DNA from: Mogibacterium sp. | GTDB taxonomy: Bacteria > Bacillota > Clostridia > Peptostreptococcales > Anaerovoracaceae | Assembly (NCBI GenBank): GCA_024403035.1 | Contig: JAKSSP010000001.1 | Location: 172,682-236,681, forward strand | Direction: 5' to 3' | DNA: 64,000 bases | Part shown: positions 18,450 through 25,573 of the stretch, piece by piece | How positions within the stretch are numbered: position 1 is the stretch's first letter | How the letters are laid out: each line of letters opens with the position of its first letter | Notes under the pieces: model-generated | Databases searched by the model: none | What the model was told of the DNA's origin: nothing | Seen by the model: the letters and a program-made list of their open reading frames with translations, nothing else | Made by a program: the position numbers and the translations under genes

Positions 18450-18617
18450 AAGCACCTCCTTATCAATTATTTGGATTTGTAATATATACATTATCTGCGC
18501 ATACGCTATGTGGGGCTGATTGCATCTGCCCGACACAATATATGCGATTAGATGACATAAACATACATAGATATTATACATATGACGTTATGTCCAGTCA
18601 ATTGAAAATACGCACTT

Positions 18618-18641
18618 GAAAACCGGGGCAAAAGCCCCGGT
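18618..18641 (-). terminator. Terminator of murE
   Basis: Perfect 8-bp GC-rich stem ACCGGGGC / GCCCCGGT with a TTTT loop, followed in the minus direction by TTTTCAAG. It lies just past the murE stop and separates that operon from rny. Confidence 0.85.
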
Positions 18642-18659
18642 CTTTCGCGTTTTCAACAT

Positions 18660-20294
18660 TTACAGATACTTACTGACTATCTCGACATCTGACGGTATAT
18701 CAACAGTCGTTGTTCCTCTTTTCTGATTATGCTCGCGGCCCTTTCCGGCCACAAACAGCAGAGTGTCATCATCCATAAGCCTTATTGCCTTTTTGATCGC
18801 TTCAGGCCTGTCCGGGATGATCTCGTACTTCCCTCCTTCCGAGGCAACGGCTTCGGCGATCGCATCGCAGATATCTTCAAGTTTCTCGTATCCCGGATCG
18901 TCTTCTGTGATGATCGTATAGTCGCTGTAGCGTCCGGCAGCCTTTCCCGTGTCGGTCCTTCTGTTGACGCCCTTGCTTCCGGTGGCTCCGAATACTGAGA
19001 TTATCTTTCTGTCAGGAAATTCCGACTTTATCGTTTCATAGAAAGTCTCAAAGCTCAGCTTGTTATGAGCGTAATCCACTATGGCTATGCGCTTGCCGTC
19101 CTTGCTGTAGAAAGCTTCCATGCGTCCCGGAGTCGCTGCAGCGGCAAGCCCCGCTTTAATATGCTTCATAGGGATACCCAGAATGACCGCAAGTGATACG
19201 GCTGCCAGAGCGTTCTCGGCATTTATTGTGCCGAACATGCCGAGAGTGAATTCCTCGTCAAAGTCTTCATATCCCGGAACATCCTTTCCCCTTATGCTCA
19301 TGGACACTCTGCCTTCGCGTGAAACGATATCGTATCCAAAGATATTGGCACTGCTGTCATGATGACTGAAACTTATGCGGACCGGACATTTCCCGGCCGC
19401 CTTCTGTATCCTTTCCTGCTCTTCACAGTCAAGATTGACGCATGCCCTGCGGCAGTCCTCAAATATCTTCAGTTTGGACTCAAGATAGTCATCGAAATCC
19501 GGATGCTCTATCTCGCTTATATGATCGCTTCCTATATTCAGAAAGGCGGCCGCGTCAAAATCTATGCCCGTGACCCTGTCGTATTTCAGCGCCTGACTGG
19601 AAACCTCCATGGTCATGTACCTTATGCCGCTTTTCAGGGCATTATCCATATGCCTGTAGATCTCAAAAATCTCAGGTGTCGTAAGAGACGATACCTCATC
19701 CACCACGCCGTCATAATTCTCTATGCCAGACAGAATGGCGCTCCGCACGCCTGCTGTCTCACGGAGATAGTCATCCAGGATGCTTCTCATGAAGAAAGCG
19801 GTAGTGGACTTGCCTTTTGTGCCTGTGATCCCAATGACTCTGATGAAATCGTACAGCTTGCCGTAAAAAGTCTCCGCTATGACAGGCATTGCCTTGCGTA
19901 TATCTCTGACATATAAGCCGAGACCCGACTCTTCAGTTTTACGTAAGATGTTTGCAGCCGCAGCCTTTGCGTCATCATCACTCACTATCCTGCACGAAGG
20001 AGTCTCCGGCGCGTCAGGGTCTTCTCTGACAAAGCATGCTGCTCCCGCAGCCAGCGCGTCATCAAGGTATTTTTCCTTGAAAAGCGCTCCCTTGCAGACA
20101 AAAAGCGAACCCTTTGCAGCTTCCATAGAGTTGAATGTCACTCCGCTTACAGGTCTTGCGCCTATCTCAGCCAGCGCCGGGTCTGAATATAATGCCATGA
20201 TAGCAGAACACGACGGCTCGCCGTTTATTGACACGAGCTGTCCCGCCATTCCCAGAGCGTCTATATTATCCTGTACATTTACTCTTCTTTCCAT
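18660..20294 (-). CDS. murE: UDP-N-acetylmuramyl-tripeptide synthetase (MurE family)
   Basis: Adds the third residue to the peptidoglycan stem peptide. Mur-ligase layout: N-terminal UDP-binding domain, central ATPase with IGITGTKGKSTTAFFMRS and the carbamylated-lysine region, C-terminal domain with FGATGSKGVNRRTDTGK and VAGKGREHNQ. The segment that selects the third amino acid reads TEDDPGYEKLED (about residue 465); meso-DAP enzymes have DNPR here. The Arg is missing, which argues for another diamino acid such as lysine or ornithine. 544 residues. The ATG overlaps the radC stop by one base. Confidence 0.9.
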   Translation of the reverse strand: MERRVNVQDNIDALGMAGQLVSINGEPSCSAIMALYSDPALAEIGARPVSGVTFNSMEAAKGSLFVCKGALFKEKYLDDALAAGAACFVREDPDAPETPSCRIVSDDDAKAAAANILRKTEESGLGLYVRDIRKAMPVIAETFYGKLYDFIRVIGITGTKGKSTTAFFMRSILDDYLRETAGVRSAILSGIENYDGVVDEVSSLTTPEIFEIYRHMDNALKSGIRYMTMEVSSQALKYDRVTGIDFDAAAFLNIGSDHISEIEHPDFDDYLESKLKIFEDCRRACVNLDCEEQERIQKAAGKCPVRISFSHHDSSANIFGYDIVSREGRVSMSIRGKDVPGYEDFDEEFTLGMFGTINAENALAAVSLAVILGIPMKHIKAGLAAAATPGRMEAFYSKDGKRIAIVDYAHNKLSFETFYETIKSEFPDRKIISVFGATGSKGVNRRTDTGKAAGRYSDYTIITEDDPGYEKLEDICDAIAEAVASEGGKYEIIPDRPEAIKKAIRLMDDDTLLFVAGKGREHNQKRGTTTVDIPSDVEIVSKYL

Positions 20295-21001
20295 TATGCC
20301 TTCAATGTCTTTTCCTGATCGGTAAAATATCCCTCTGCTTTCATGCTGGTAAAGCAGCCGTTGCCGACTATCACGTGGTCCAGCAGCTTTATGCCGAGTA
20401 TCTTCGATGCCTCCAGCAGCCTTTTGGTGACATCTATATCCTGCATGCTGGGCGTCGGATCACCGCTCGGGTGATTGTGAGCTACTACCACCGCAGCAGC
20501 CCCGCGTCTTATCGCAGGTCCGAACACCTCTCTCGGATGCACAGGAGCGCTGTCGATATTGCCTATCGAGATGATCGACTTGGATTCTATCTGCAGCTTA
20601 GTGTTGAGATTCAGCGTCATGAAGAACTCTCTCTTCTCGTACATCATCTCTTCCATCAGTATGTCGGCGACCTGCTGGCTGTCGCGTATCCTGACTTTTA
20701 CAGCTCCCTGGCGGTCTGATATGAGACGTTTGGAGAGTTCCATCGCGGCAACGATGGAGCAGGCCTTGGCCTCCCCTATGCCGTCTATTTCAGTCAGTTC
20801 TCTGACCTCAGCCATGCCGAGTCCGCCCGTGTTTTCATTCGCGTATGATATTATCTCATCCGCTAGTCTTACCGCCGACTTGCTTCCGGTGCCCGTCCTG
20901 ATTATGAGCGCCAGCAGTTCGGCATTGCTCAGCCCTCCCGCACCCGCGTAGAGCATCTTCTCCTGAGGCCTTTCACTCTCAGGCATTTTCTTTATATGCA
21001 T
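20294..21001 (-). CDS. radC: RadC family JAB/MPN-domain protein
   Basis: Called DNA repair protein RadC, though its true role is unsettled. N-terminal helix-hairpin-helix region (ELTEIDGIGEAKACSIVAAMEL), then the metal site VVAHNHPSGDPTPSMQDIDVT of JAB metallo-isopeptidase folds. The chosen ATG follows GGGAAGGAGTGAAA; 235 residues. It probably has its own promoter overlapping the cmk terminator (TTGTAG, 18 bases, TAAAAT on the minus strand) and is read together with murE. Confidence 0.95.
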   Translation of the reverse strand: MHIKKMPESERPQEKMLYAGAGGLSNAELLALIIRTGTGSKSAVRLADEIISYANENTGGLGMAEVRELTEIDGIGEAKACSIVAAMELSKRLISDRQGAVKVRIRDSQQVADILMEEMMYEKREFFMTLNLNTKLQIESKSIISIGNIDSAPVHPREVFGPAIRRGAAAVVVAHNHPSGDPTPSMQDIDVTKRLLEASKILGIKLLDHVIVGNGCFTSMKAEGYFTDQEKTLKA

Positions 21002-21040
21002 TTTCACTCCTTCCCGGAGCACACACGATGATTTTACCAC

Positions 21041-21070
21041 TAAAAAAGCCGCGCCTACAAGGACGTGGCT
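21041..21070 (-). terminator. Terminator downstream of cmk
   Basis: On the minus strand, AGCCACGTCC and GGCGCGGCT pair into a stem of about nine pairs with one mismatch, followed by TTTTTTA. It lies between the cmk stop and the radC start. Confidence 0.75.
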
Positions 21071-21094
21071 CATTAGATTCTGTTAATATACACG

Positions 21095-21757
21095 CTACGC
21101 TCGGCGGCCGGTCTTATCTGTTATGATGTCAGCAACCGCGTCTACGACCTCTTCTATATTAAGTTTCGAAGTATCCAGAAATACGGCATCGTCAGCCTGT
21201 CTCAGCGGGCTTACCTCTCGGTGCGAGTCCTGATAATCTCTCTCCTGGACTTCTTTTAAGATCTGATCGTAGTCGGCTTCTTTCCCGGCTTCAAGCAGCT
21301 GCTTATAGCGCCTCTCCGCCCTTATCTCCGGCGAAGCCGTCATGAAGATCTTGACCTCGGCATCCGGAATGACCGTTGTGCCGATGTCCCTTCCTTCCAT
21401 GACAACATCCTTTGTCGCGGCAAGATGTCTGCTGACTTCATCTACCTTTGCCCTTACGATGGCAAGCTTGGATATATTCGATGCAGCCATGGAGATCTCG
21501 TTGGTCCTTATGAGTCCGCTCACATCCTCGCCGTCGAGCATGGTCGCTCCGCGGTTGAAGTCTATCGAAGTAACGTCAAGCATTTCTCTTACAGCGTCTT
21601 CATTGAATTCATCCACGCCTGTCCTGCGCGCCTTAAGACCGAGCGCTCTGTACATGGCGCCCGTGTCAATGTATTCCAGTCCGAAGCGTACGGCAGTAGC
21701 TTTCGCGATAGTGCTCTTGCCTGTTCCGCTCGGTCCGTCTATGGCAACTCTGAGCAT
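21095..21757 (-). CDS. cmk: Cytidylate kinase
   Basis: Phosphorylates CMP and dCMP. VAIDGPSGTGKSTIAKATA is the P-loop; YIDTGAMYRALGLKA the nucleoside-monophosphate site; MEGRDIGTTVIPDAEVKIFMTASPEIRAERR follows as in the family. Length 220 is standard. GGGAGGAGCAAT precedes the ATG. It is 13 bases downstream of nrdR, so the two are probably one transcript, joining a ribonucleotide reductase regulator with a nucleotide kinase. Confidence 0.96.
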   Translation of the reverse strand: MLRVAIDGPSGTGKSTIAKATAVRFGLEYIDTGAMYRALGLKARRTGVDEFNEDAVREMLDVTSIDFNRGATMLDGEDVSGLIRTNEISMAASNISKLAIVRAKVDEVSRHLAATKDVVMEGRDIGTTVIPDAEVKIFMTASPEIRAERRYKQLLEAGKEADYDQILKEVQERDYQDSHREVSPLRQADDAVFLDTSKLNIEEVVDAVADIITDKTGRRA

Positions 21758-21770
21758 ATTGCTCCTCCCT

Positions 21771-22232
21771 TTATTTCTTTTTGCTTCTTGTAAGCTTGTT
21801 GATCTCGTCTATGAATGTATCGATCGTCTGGAATTCTCTGTATACGGAAGCGAATCTTACGTACGCCACCTGATCGATGGCCTTGAGTTCTTCCATGATG
21901 AGAAGACCGATATTTGTCGACTGGATCTCCTTCTCCATTGTGTTGGAAAGTCCGCGCTCGATATTGTCCGCGATCCTCTGGACATCCTCGTAGGTGACCT
22001 TTGTCTTCTGGCACGCTTTCATGATGCCGTTGACGATCTTGTTCTTATCGAAGCTCTCTCTTGTACCGTCCTTCTTGACTACCACGAGCAAAGAATTCTC
22101 GATCTTCTCAAAGGTCGTGAATCTCTTCTTGCACTTGGTGCACTCGCGTCTTCTTCTGGTAGCGAGACCGTCCTCTACCGGCCTGGAGTCGACTACCTTC
22201 GTGTCTTCAAAGTTGCAATACGGGCATTTCAT
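21771..22232 (-). CDS. nrdR: Transcriptional repressor NrdR
   Basis: Zinc-finger plus ATP-cone repressor of ribonucleotide reductase genes; senses ATP/dATP. The N-terminus MKCPYCNFEDTKVVDSRP with CTKCKKRFTTFE gives the four zinc cysteines; the ATP-cone follows (VVKKDGTRESFDKNKIVNGIMKA). 153 residues with the ATG preceded by GGAGGGAATCGTT; a longer frame upstream is not used. A NrdR-box-like sequence 65 bases upstream suggests autoregulation. No nrd reductase gene lies in this window. Confidence 0.96.
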   Translation of the reverse strand: MKCPYCNFEDTKVVDSRPVEDGLATRRRRECTKCKKRFTTFEKIENSLLVVVKKDGTRESFDKNKIVNGIMKACQKTKVTYEDVQRIADNIERGLSNTMEKEIQSTNIGLLIMEELKAIDQVAYVRFASVYREFQTIDTFIDEINKLTRSKKK

Positions 22233-22297
22233 AACGATTCCCTCCATTTTTTCAGACTCCAAAATGAGTCCTTTTTTCCATATGCAAATCGATGTTA

Positions 22298-22313
22298 TCA
22301 CAATATCTTGTGG
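22298..22313 (-). promoter_or_regulatory. NrdR box-like operator
   Basis: TCACAATATCTTGTGG matches the NrdR box consensus ACACWATATWTTGTGT at 13 of 16 positions, including the dyad CACAATAT / TTGTG. One box only; NrdR sites often come in pairs and I do not find the second at the usual spacing. Its place just upstream of nrdR supports autoregulation. Confidence 0.6.
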
Positions 22314-22340
22314 TGTTGCACATCTCTTAACATATTTAGA

Positions 22341-22530
22341 GCATTGGAGAACCGGCAATGCGCATAGGAGAAGCGAGCCGAGAATTGCGAGCGGATCTTG
22401 TCAGCTGCACCGAAGGAGTGAACGCGACCCGGCTGACGTTGTGCGGATGTCTGAGCGAAGCGAGTTCCGCGAACGTCCCGAGCCACGGAGCGACTGAGGA
22501 TGCAATGACAGATCCAGTCGCCTCGAGGCA
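22341..22530. other. GC-rich, highly foldable intergenic element (candidate ncRNA or dispersed repeat)
   Basis: This part of a 490-bp stretch without protein genes is clearly richer in G+C than its AT-rich flanks and has many complementary arms. Helices visible on the plus strand: GCATTG/CAATGC (22341-22361); GGATC and TGTC with GACA and GATCC closing 22393-22515 with one bulge; GTCAGCTG with CGGCTGAC (22400-22437); GACGTT and GCGGA with TCCGC and AACGTC (22435-22477); GCGACTG/CAGTCGC (22490-22521); and the palindrome GCCTCGAGGC (22520-22529). Several helices are mutually exclusive. Open frames here on either strand have no protein-like character. The strand is unknown; a promoter to its right would read it on the minus strand toward nrdR. 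Confidence 0.5.
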
Positions 22531-22559
22531 AGCACTCTGATGTGCATTTAACCTGCCAG

Positions 22560-22587
22560 GCAATTGTGAAATTTGCTTCACAATTGC
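22560..22587. promoter_or_regulatory. 28-bp perfect inverted repeat at a promoter start site
   Basis: GCAATTGTGAA, six bases, TTCACAATTGC: 11-bp perfect arms. It covers the expected start point of the minus-strand promoter beside it, so an operator is likely. The half-sites TTGTGAA/TTCACAA equal those of Rex-type sites, but the spacer is six, not four. Confidence 0.55.
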
Positions 22588-22590
22588 TCT

Positions 22591-22618
22591 ATAATAACAA
22601 CACAAAGTAATGCTACAA
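22591..22618 (-). promoter_or_regulatory. Candidate promoter reading into the structured element and nrdR
   Basis: Minus-strand TTGTAG, 16 bases, TATTAT. The same bases read TATAAT on the plus strand, so a plus-strand -10 box is also possible, but it lacks a good -35 box. Confidence 0.5.
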
Positions 22619-22694
22619 TATAAATGTTGAAGGAATTCGACAGTAAACCTTTTTCTTTTGATTGTTCTTTCTTAGTTAGATATTTTCGCAACAG

Positions 22695-22722
22695 AAAACT
22701 CCGGTCTCAAAGCCGGAGTTTT
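22695..22722 (-). terminator. Terminator of the infC-rpmI-rplT operon
   Basis: Stem AACTCCGG / CCGGAGTT with an 8-base loop, followed on the minus strand by TTTTCTGTT. It starts just after the stop of the 55-residue gene and could also work on the plus strand. Confidence 0.85.
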
Positions 22723-22725
22723 CGT

Positions 22726-22893
22726 TTATTCTTCTTTGCTTTTATCTTCAGCCTGCGCTTTGCGTTTTGCCTCTGCCCTCTGTCTTATAAGTATGGCGTT
22801 TCTCTCAGTAAGAAGCCACCATGCGACAGCGCATGCTGCCACGAATGCGCCGGCTAATATGATAATGCCTATATGGCTGATGAAGTATTCCAT
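22726..22893 (-). CDS. Small single-span membrane protein after rplT
   Basis: A 55-residue frame starting [20 protein letters not shown] and ending AEDKSKEE. One hydrophobic helix (about residues 5-28) is followed by a Lys/Glu/Ala-rich cytoplasmic-type tail. The ATG overlaps the rplT stop by one base (TAATG), and the operon terminator lies a few bases after its TAA, so the gene fits exactly into the operon. I recognise no family. It may be a small membrane partner of ribosome or membrane machinery, but that is speculation. Confidence 0.75.
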   Translation of the reverse strand: MEYFISHIGIIILAGAFVAACAVAWWLLTERNAILIRQRAEAKRKAQAEDKSKEE

Positions 22894-23246
22894 TAGTTGA
22901 ACTTCTTGGCTGTCTCGCAGAGATCCGCAAAGCCTGCTGCGTCAAAGATAGCCATCTCGGAGAGCATCTTTCTGTTGATCTCGATGCCGGCCTTCTTGAG
23001 TCCGTTCATCAGCTTGCTGTAGCTGAGTCCGTTTGCTCTGGAAGCAGCGTTGATCCTTGCGATCCAAAGTCTTCTGTACTCTCTCTTCTTGTTCTTGCGG
23101 CCTACGTATGCCGATCTCAGGCTTCTCATAACTGCCGGGTTGGCTGCTCTGAAGGTATTCTTCCTTCTGCCGTAGAATCCCTTAGCCTGCTTCAGAATCT
23201 TTTTATGTCTCTTGTGAGCGTTTACGCCCTTCTTTACTCTTGCCAT
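22893..23246 (-). CDS. rplT: 50S ribosomal protein bL20
   Basis: 117-residue RNA-binding protein of the large subunit, needed early in assembly. Typical start [24 protein letters not shown] and body [39 protein letters not shown]. In Bacillota L20 also represses its own operon by causing termination in the infC leader, and such a leader is visible upstream of infC here. Confidence 0.98.
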   Translation of the reverse strand: MARVKKGVNAHKRHKKILKQAKGFYGRRKNTFRAANPAVMRSLRSAYVGRKNKKREYRRLWIARINAASRANGLSYSKLMNGLKKAGIEINRKMLSEMAIFDAAGFADLCETAKKFN

Positions 23247-23260
23247 TGTTACACCTCCCC

Positions 23261-23461
23261 TTACTTAGCCATCGATCTCAGCATGCGCTTCAGATCTGCA
23301 CTTGTAAGTGTAGTAGCCTTGCGCAGGCCTCTTTTTCTCTTCGCGGTCTTCTTGGTCAGGATGTGGCTCTTGTAAGCCTTGTTTCTCTTGACCTTGCCGG
23401 AGCCTGTAACATGCAGGCGCTTCATTGCGCCCCTGTGTGACTTCATCTTGTTTTTAGCCAT
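23261..23461 (-). CDS. rpmI: 50S ribosomal protein bL35
   Basis: 66-residue basic protein, [19 protein letters not shown] at the start and [17 protein letters not shown] near the end, both diagnostic. Located between infC and rplT, the universal order, with 14 bases to rplT. Confidence 0.98.
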   Translation of the reverse strand: MAKNKMKSHRGAMKRLHVTGSGKVKRNKAYKSHILTKKTAKRKRGLRKATTLTSADLKRMLRSMAK

Positions 23462-23487
23462 TTGGGTTATCCTCCTGTATCGTTATC

Positions 23488-24024
23488 TTATTTTTTGTCT
23501 TTCTTCGGTGCGAGGAACATGTTCATCCTGCGGCCTTCCATCTTAGGTTCCTTCTCGATCACGCCGTAATCCGCAACCATGTCAGCGAATCTCTTCATCG
23601 CGTCGAAACCGAGCTGCGTGTAGTCACGCTCTCTGCCGCGGAATCTCAGTGATACCTTTACCTTATCGCCATCCTGAAGGAACTTGCTCGCTGCCTTAGC
23701 TTTGACTTCGATGTCATGGTCTTCGATAGACGCGCTCAGCCTTATTTCCTTGATCTCGGTGACATGCTGATTCTTCTTCGCGTTCTTTTCTTTCTTCTGC
23801 TGCTCATAGCGGTATTTACCGTAGTCAAGGATCTTGCACACCGGCGGATCCGCGTTTGGCGAGATATTGACCAGATCGAGGTCTGCTTCCTCTGCAAGCG
23901 CGAGCGCTTCGTCGATGCTCACGATGCCGCGCATCACTCCTTCTTCGTCAATGAGTCTGACCTCGTCGGCCATAATGTCCTCATTGATCTGCGTCTGATT
24001 TTTCTTATTATCTCTGGCGCTAAT
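23488..24024 (-). CDS. infC: Translation initiation factor IF-3, probable ATT start
   Basis: Binds the 30S subunit and checks start codons and initiator tRNA. NQTQINEDIMADEVRLIDEEG is the N-domain start; LVNISPNADPPVCKILDYGKYRYEQQKK is the linker signature; the C-domain follows to KMEGRRMNMFLAPKK. An ATG within the N-domain would cut conserved residues. The best start is the ATT at 24024, about nine bases after GAGAGGG, giving 178 residues, the family norm. A rare AUU/AUA start is known for infC and allows IF-3 to regulate itself. Confidence 0.95.
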   Translation of the reverse strand: MSARDNKKNQTQINEDIMADEVRLIDEEGVMRGIVSIDEALALAEEADLDLVNISPNADPPVCKILDYGKYRYEQQKKEKNAKKNQHVTEIKEIRLSASIEDHDIEVKAKAASKFLQDGDKVKVSLRFRGRERDYTQLGFDAMKRFADMVADYGVIEKEPKMEGRRMNMFLAPKKDKK

Positions 24025-24079
24025 GGTTATGTCCCTCTCTTTCTGAATAGAGCCTTTTGGTTGATTATAATGTCCGCTA

Positions 24080-24110
24080 ATAAAAATCGCGGACGCACAA
24101 GCATCCGCGA
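24080..24110 (-). terminator. Leader attenuator upstream of infC (L20-leader type)
   Basis: On the minus strand TCGCGGA and TCCGCGA form a perfect 7-bp stem followed by TTTTTATT, about 60 bases before the infC start and inside a leader of roughly 160 bases. This is the layout of the L20-controlled attenuator of Bacillota; the alternative antiterminator fold was not modelled. Confidence 0.7.
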
Positions 24111-24193
24111 ATAAGACTTTCTGTATCTTATGTGGCCCTACCAACGCTAGTCTGTAAGGCGAGAAGCGGATAACTTCTGCTTTGACCTCGCTT

Positions 24194-24222
24194 ATTATAT
24201 GTATGAAGCCGCCCTTTGTCAA
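24194..24222 (-). promoter_or_regulatory. Consensus promoter of the infC operon
   Basis: Minus-strand TTGACA, 17-base spacer, TATAAT: a perfect sigma-A match. Its -35 box overlaps the upstream part of the divergent maf promoter. Confidence 0.88.
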
Positions 24223-24230
24223 CAAAAATG

Positions 24231-24239
24231 TGCTATAAT
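24231..24239 (+). promoter_or_regulatory. Extended -10 promoter of maf
   Basis: TGCTATAAT, an extended -10 box. The maf ATG begins seven bases after it, at the expected transcription start, so the mRNA would have no leader. Confidence 0.7.
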
Positions 24240-24245
24240 TTTGCC

Positions 24246-24821
24246 ATGAAGATAATTCTTGCCTCCGCGTCGCCAAGGCGCATGGAAATATTGAATAAAC
24301 ATGGCATAGAACCCGTTATTTTGCCTCAGGACACGAATGAATCGCTTCCTGAGGGTATCGGCATGACTGAAGCCGTAAAGAAGCTGTCAACGGCAAAGGC
24401 GCGCGCCTGTTATGATGCCGTAAAGGACGATCCGGCATATGAGGGTTTTGTCATAATGGGAGCGGACACCATTGTCTGGAAAGATGAGATCATGGGCAAG
24501 CCTGCGGACAGAGCTGACGCGTTCCGCATGCTGGACAGGATACGCGGCACATATCACTACGTTGTCACGGGTGTCTGTCTTATTGACGTGGGCACAGGGA
24601 GCGAGACTGTCATGCACGATGTTACCGCAGTGCACTGCGTCAACTATTCGGATGATGACATCTACGACTATATTTCCCGCGAAGAGCCTTACGACAAAGC
24701 CGGCTCTTATGCCATTCAGGGATACTTTGGCCGGTATATAGATCATATAGACGGCGACTATGAGAACGTGGTGGGACTCCCCTTCCACATAATCGAAGAG
24801 CCTCTCAAAAAATACATGTAA
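24246..24821 (+). CDS. maf: Maf-like nucleoside triphosphate pyrophosphatase
   Basis: Hydrolyses modified or non-canonical nucleoside triphosphates (dTTP/UTP/pseudo-UTP in the YhdE branch). MKIILASASPRRMEIL holds the conserved SASPRR; MGADTIVWKDEIMGKP, GAGSYAIQGYFGRYIDHIDGDYENVVGLP-like segments (KAGSYAIQG, then GDYENVVGLP) complete the family pattern. 191 residues from the ATG, which sits at the apparent transcription start with no ribosome-binding site, suggesting leaderless translation. An upstream in-frame ATG would lie inside the promoter. Confidence 0.94.
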   Translation: MKIILASASPRRMEILNKHGIEPVILPQDTNESLPEGIGMTEAVKKLSTAKARACYDAVKDDPAYEGFVIMGADTIVWKDEIMGKPADRADAFRMLDRIRGTYHYVVTGVCLIDVGTGSETVMHDVTAVHCVNYSDDDIYDYISREEPYDKAGSYAIQGYFGRYIDHIDGDYENVVGLPFHIIEEPLKKYM

Positions 24822-24859
24822 TAAAAAGCGGGCTGATGAGAAGGACCTCAAATGCCCGC
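24821..24859 (-). terminator. Terminator of lexA
   Basis: On the minus strand GCGGGC and GCCCGC close a stem with an internal loop and an inner GAG/CTC helix, then TTTTTATTA. It overlaps the very end of maf, so the two convergent units interleave. Confidence 0.7.
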
Positions 24860-24897
24860 CGGAAACACCGCGCAAAAGTTGGATGCGCGATGGAATG

Positions 24898-24923
24898 AAC
24901 AGTCCCCTCGGGGGCTGTTTTTA
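24898..24923 (+). terminator. Terminator of maf
   Basis: AACAG-T-CCCC pairs with GGGG-CTGTT around a TCG loop, one bulged T, followed by TTTTT on the plus strand. Confidence 0.8.
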
Positions 24924-24929
24924 ACTGTT

Positions 24930-25562
24930 TTAGTTGAAGTATCTGAATACTCCCCTGACCTTTCCGACTATAGTGACATCATGTGCGATTATTGGATCCA
25001 TATAGTCGTTCTCAGGCTGCAGCCTGATGTGGTCTTTTTCCTTGTAGAACCTCTTTACCGTAGCGCCTGTCTCATAGTCGTCATTGACCATGGCAACTAC
25101 GATCTCTCCGTTAGAAGCGTCATGCGACTCCTGGACTATCAGATAGTCTCCGTCATTGATACCGACGTTCACCATGCTGTCTCCGTGGACCGTAAGTATA
25201 AAGTTGGTGCCGGGTCCTACGAATCTTGACGGGATAGGCATCTCGTCAACTATGTTCTGCTCTGCGAGAACAGGTTCGCCCGCAGCGACTCTGCCTACGA
25301 CAGGAAGCGATACGGTATCGAAAGAAGTCGGATCGGCTTTCTTGTATTCATTATCTACAGGAAGGACCGTTCTCGGCTTTGCGGGATCCTTCTTGACAAG
25401 GCCTTTGTCTTCCAGTGCTTTTATATCGCTGTGCACCGTCGATGTCGACTTTATCTCAAGCGCCGCGCATATCTCTCTTACCGTTGGTGAATAACCCTTT
25501 GTGGCTATGGTCTTCTTCATGAATGTGAGTATGTCATTCTGGCGTTGTTCACTCTTTTTCAT
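24930..25562 (-). CDS. lexA: LexA repressor
   Basis: SOS regulator that self-cleaves when RecA is active. Winged helix at the N-terminus (GYSPTVREICAALEIKSTSTVHSDIKAL), cleavage site in GRVAAGEP (Ala-Gly), catalytic serine in VHGDSMVNVGI and lysine in GATVKRFYKE. 210 residues. It lies 11 bases after a radical SAM gene and is read with it; a LexA box stands upstream of that gene, not directly before lexA. Confidence 0.97.
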   Translation of the reverse strand: MKKSEQRQNDILTFMKKTIATKGYSPTVREICAALEIKSTSTVHSDIKALEDKGLVKKDPAKPRTVLPVDNEYKKADPTSFDTVSLPVVGRVAAGEPVLAEQNIVDEMPIPSRFVGPGTNFILTVHGDSMVNVGINDGDYLIVQESHDASNGEIVVAMVNDDYETGATVKRFYKEKDHIRLQPENDYMDPIIAHDVTIVGKVRGVFRYFN

Positions 25563-25573
25563 GATATCCTCCG

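Noticed and set aside
22298-22605. Overlapping open frames of 77-89 codons on both strands
   Set aside because: They run through the palindromic structured element, have biased Arg/Ser composition and no start signals; they are by-products of the GC-rich repeats.
24828-24880. Hammerhead-ribozyme-like words CTGATGAG and GGAAAC on the plus strand after maf
   Set aside because: The conserved CGAAA after stem II is missing and the helices do not fit; the reverse complement is a good terminator for lexA with a T-run, which explains the pairing.
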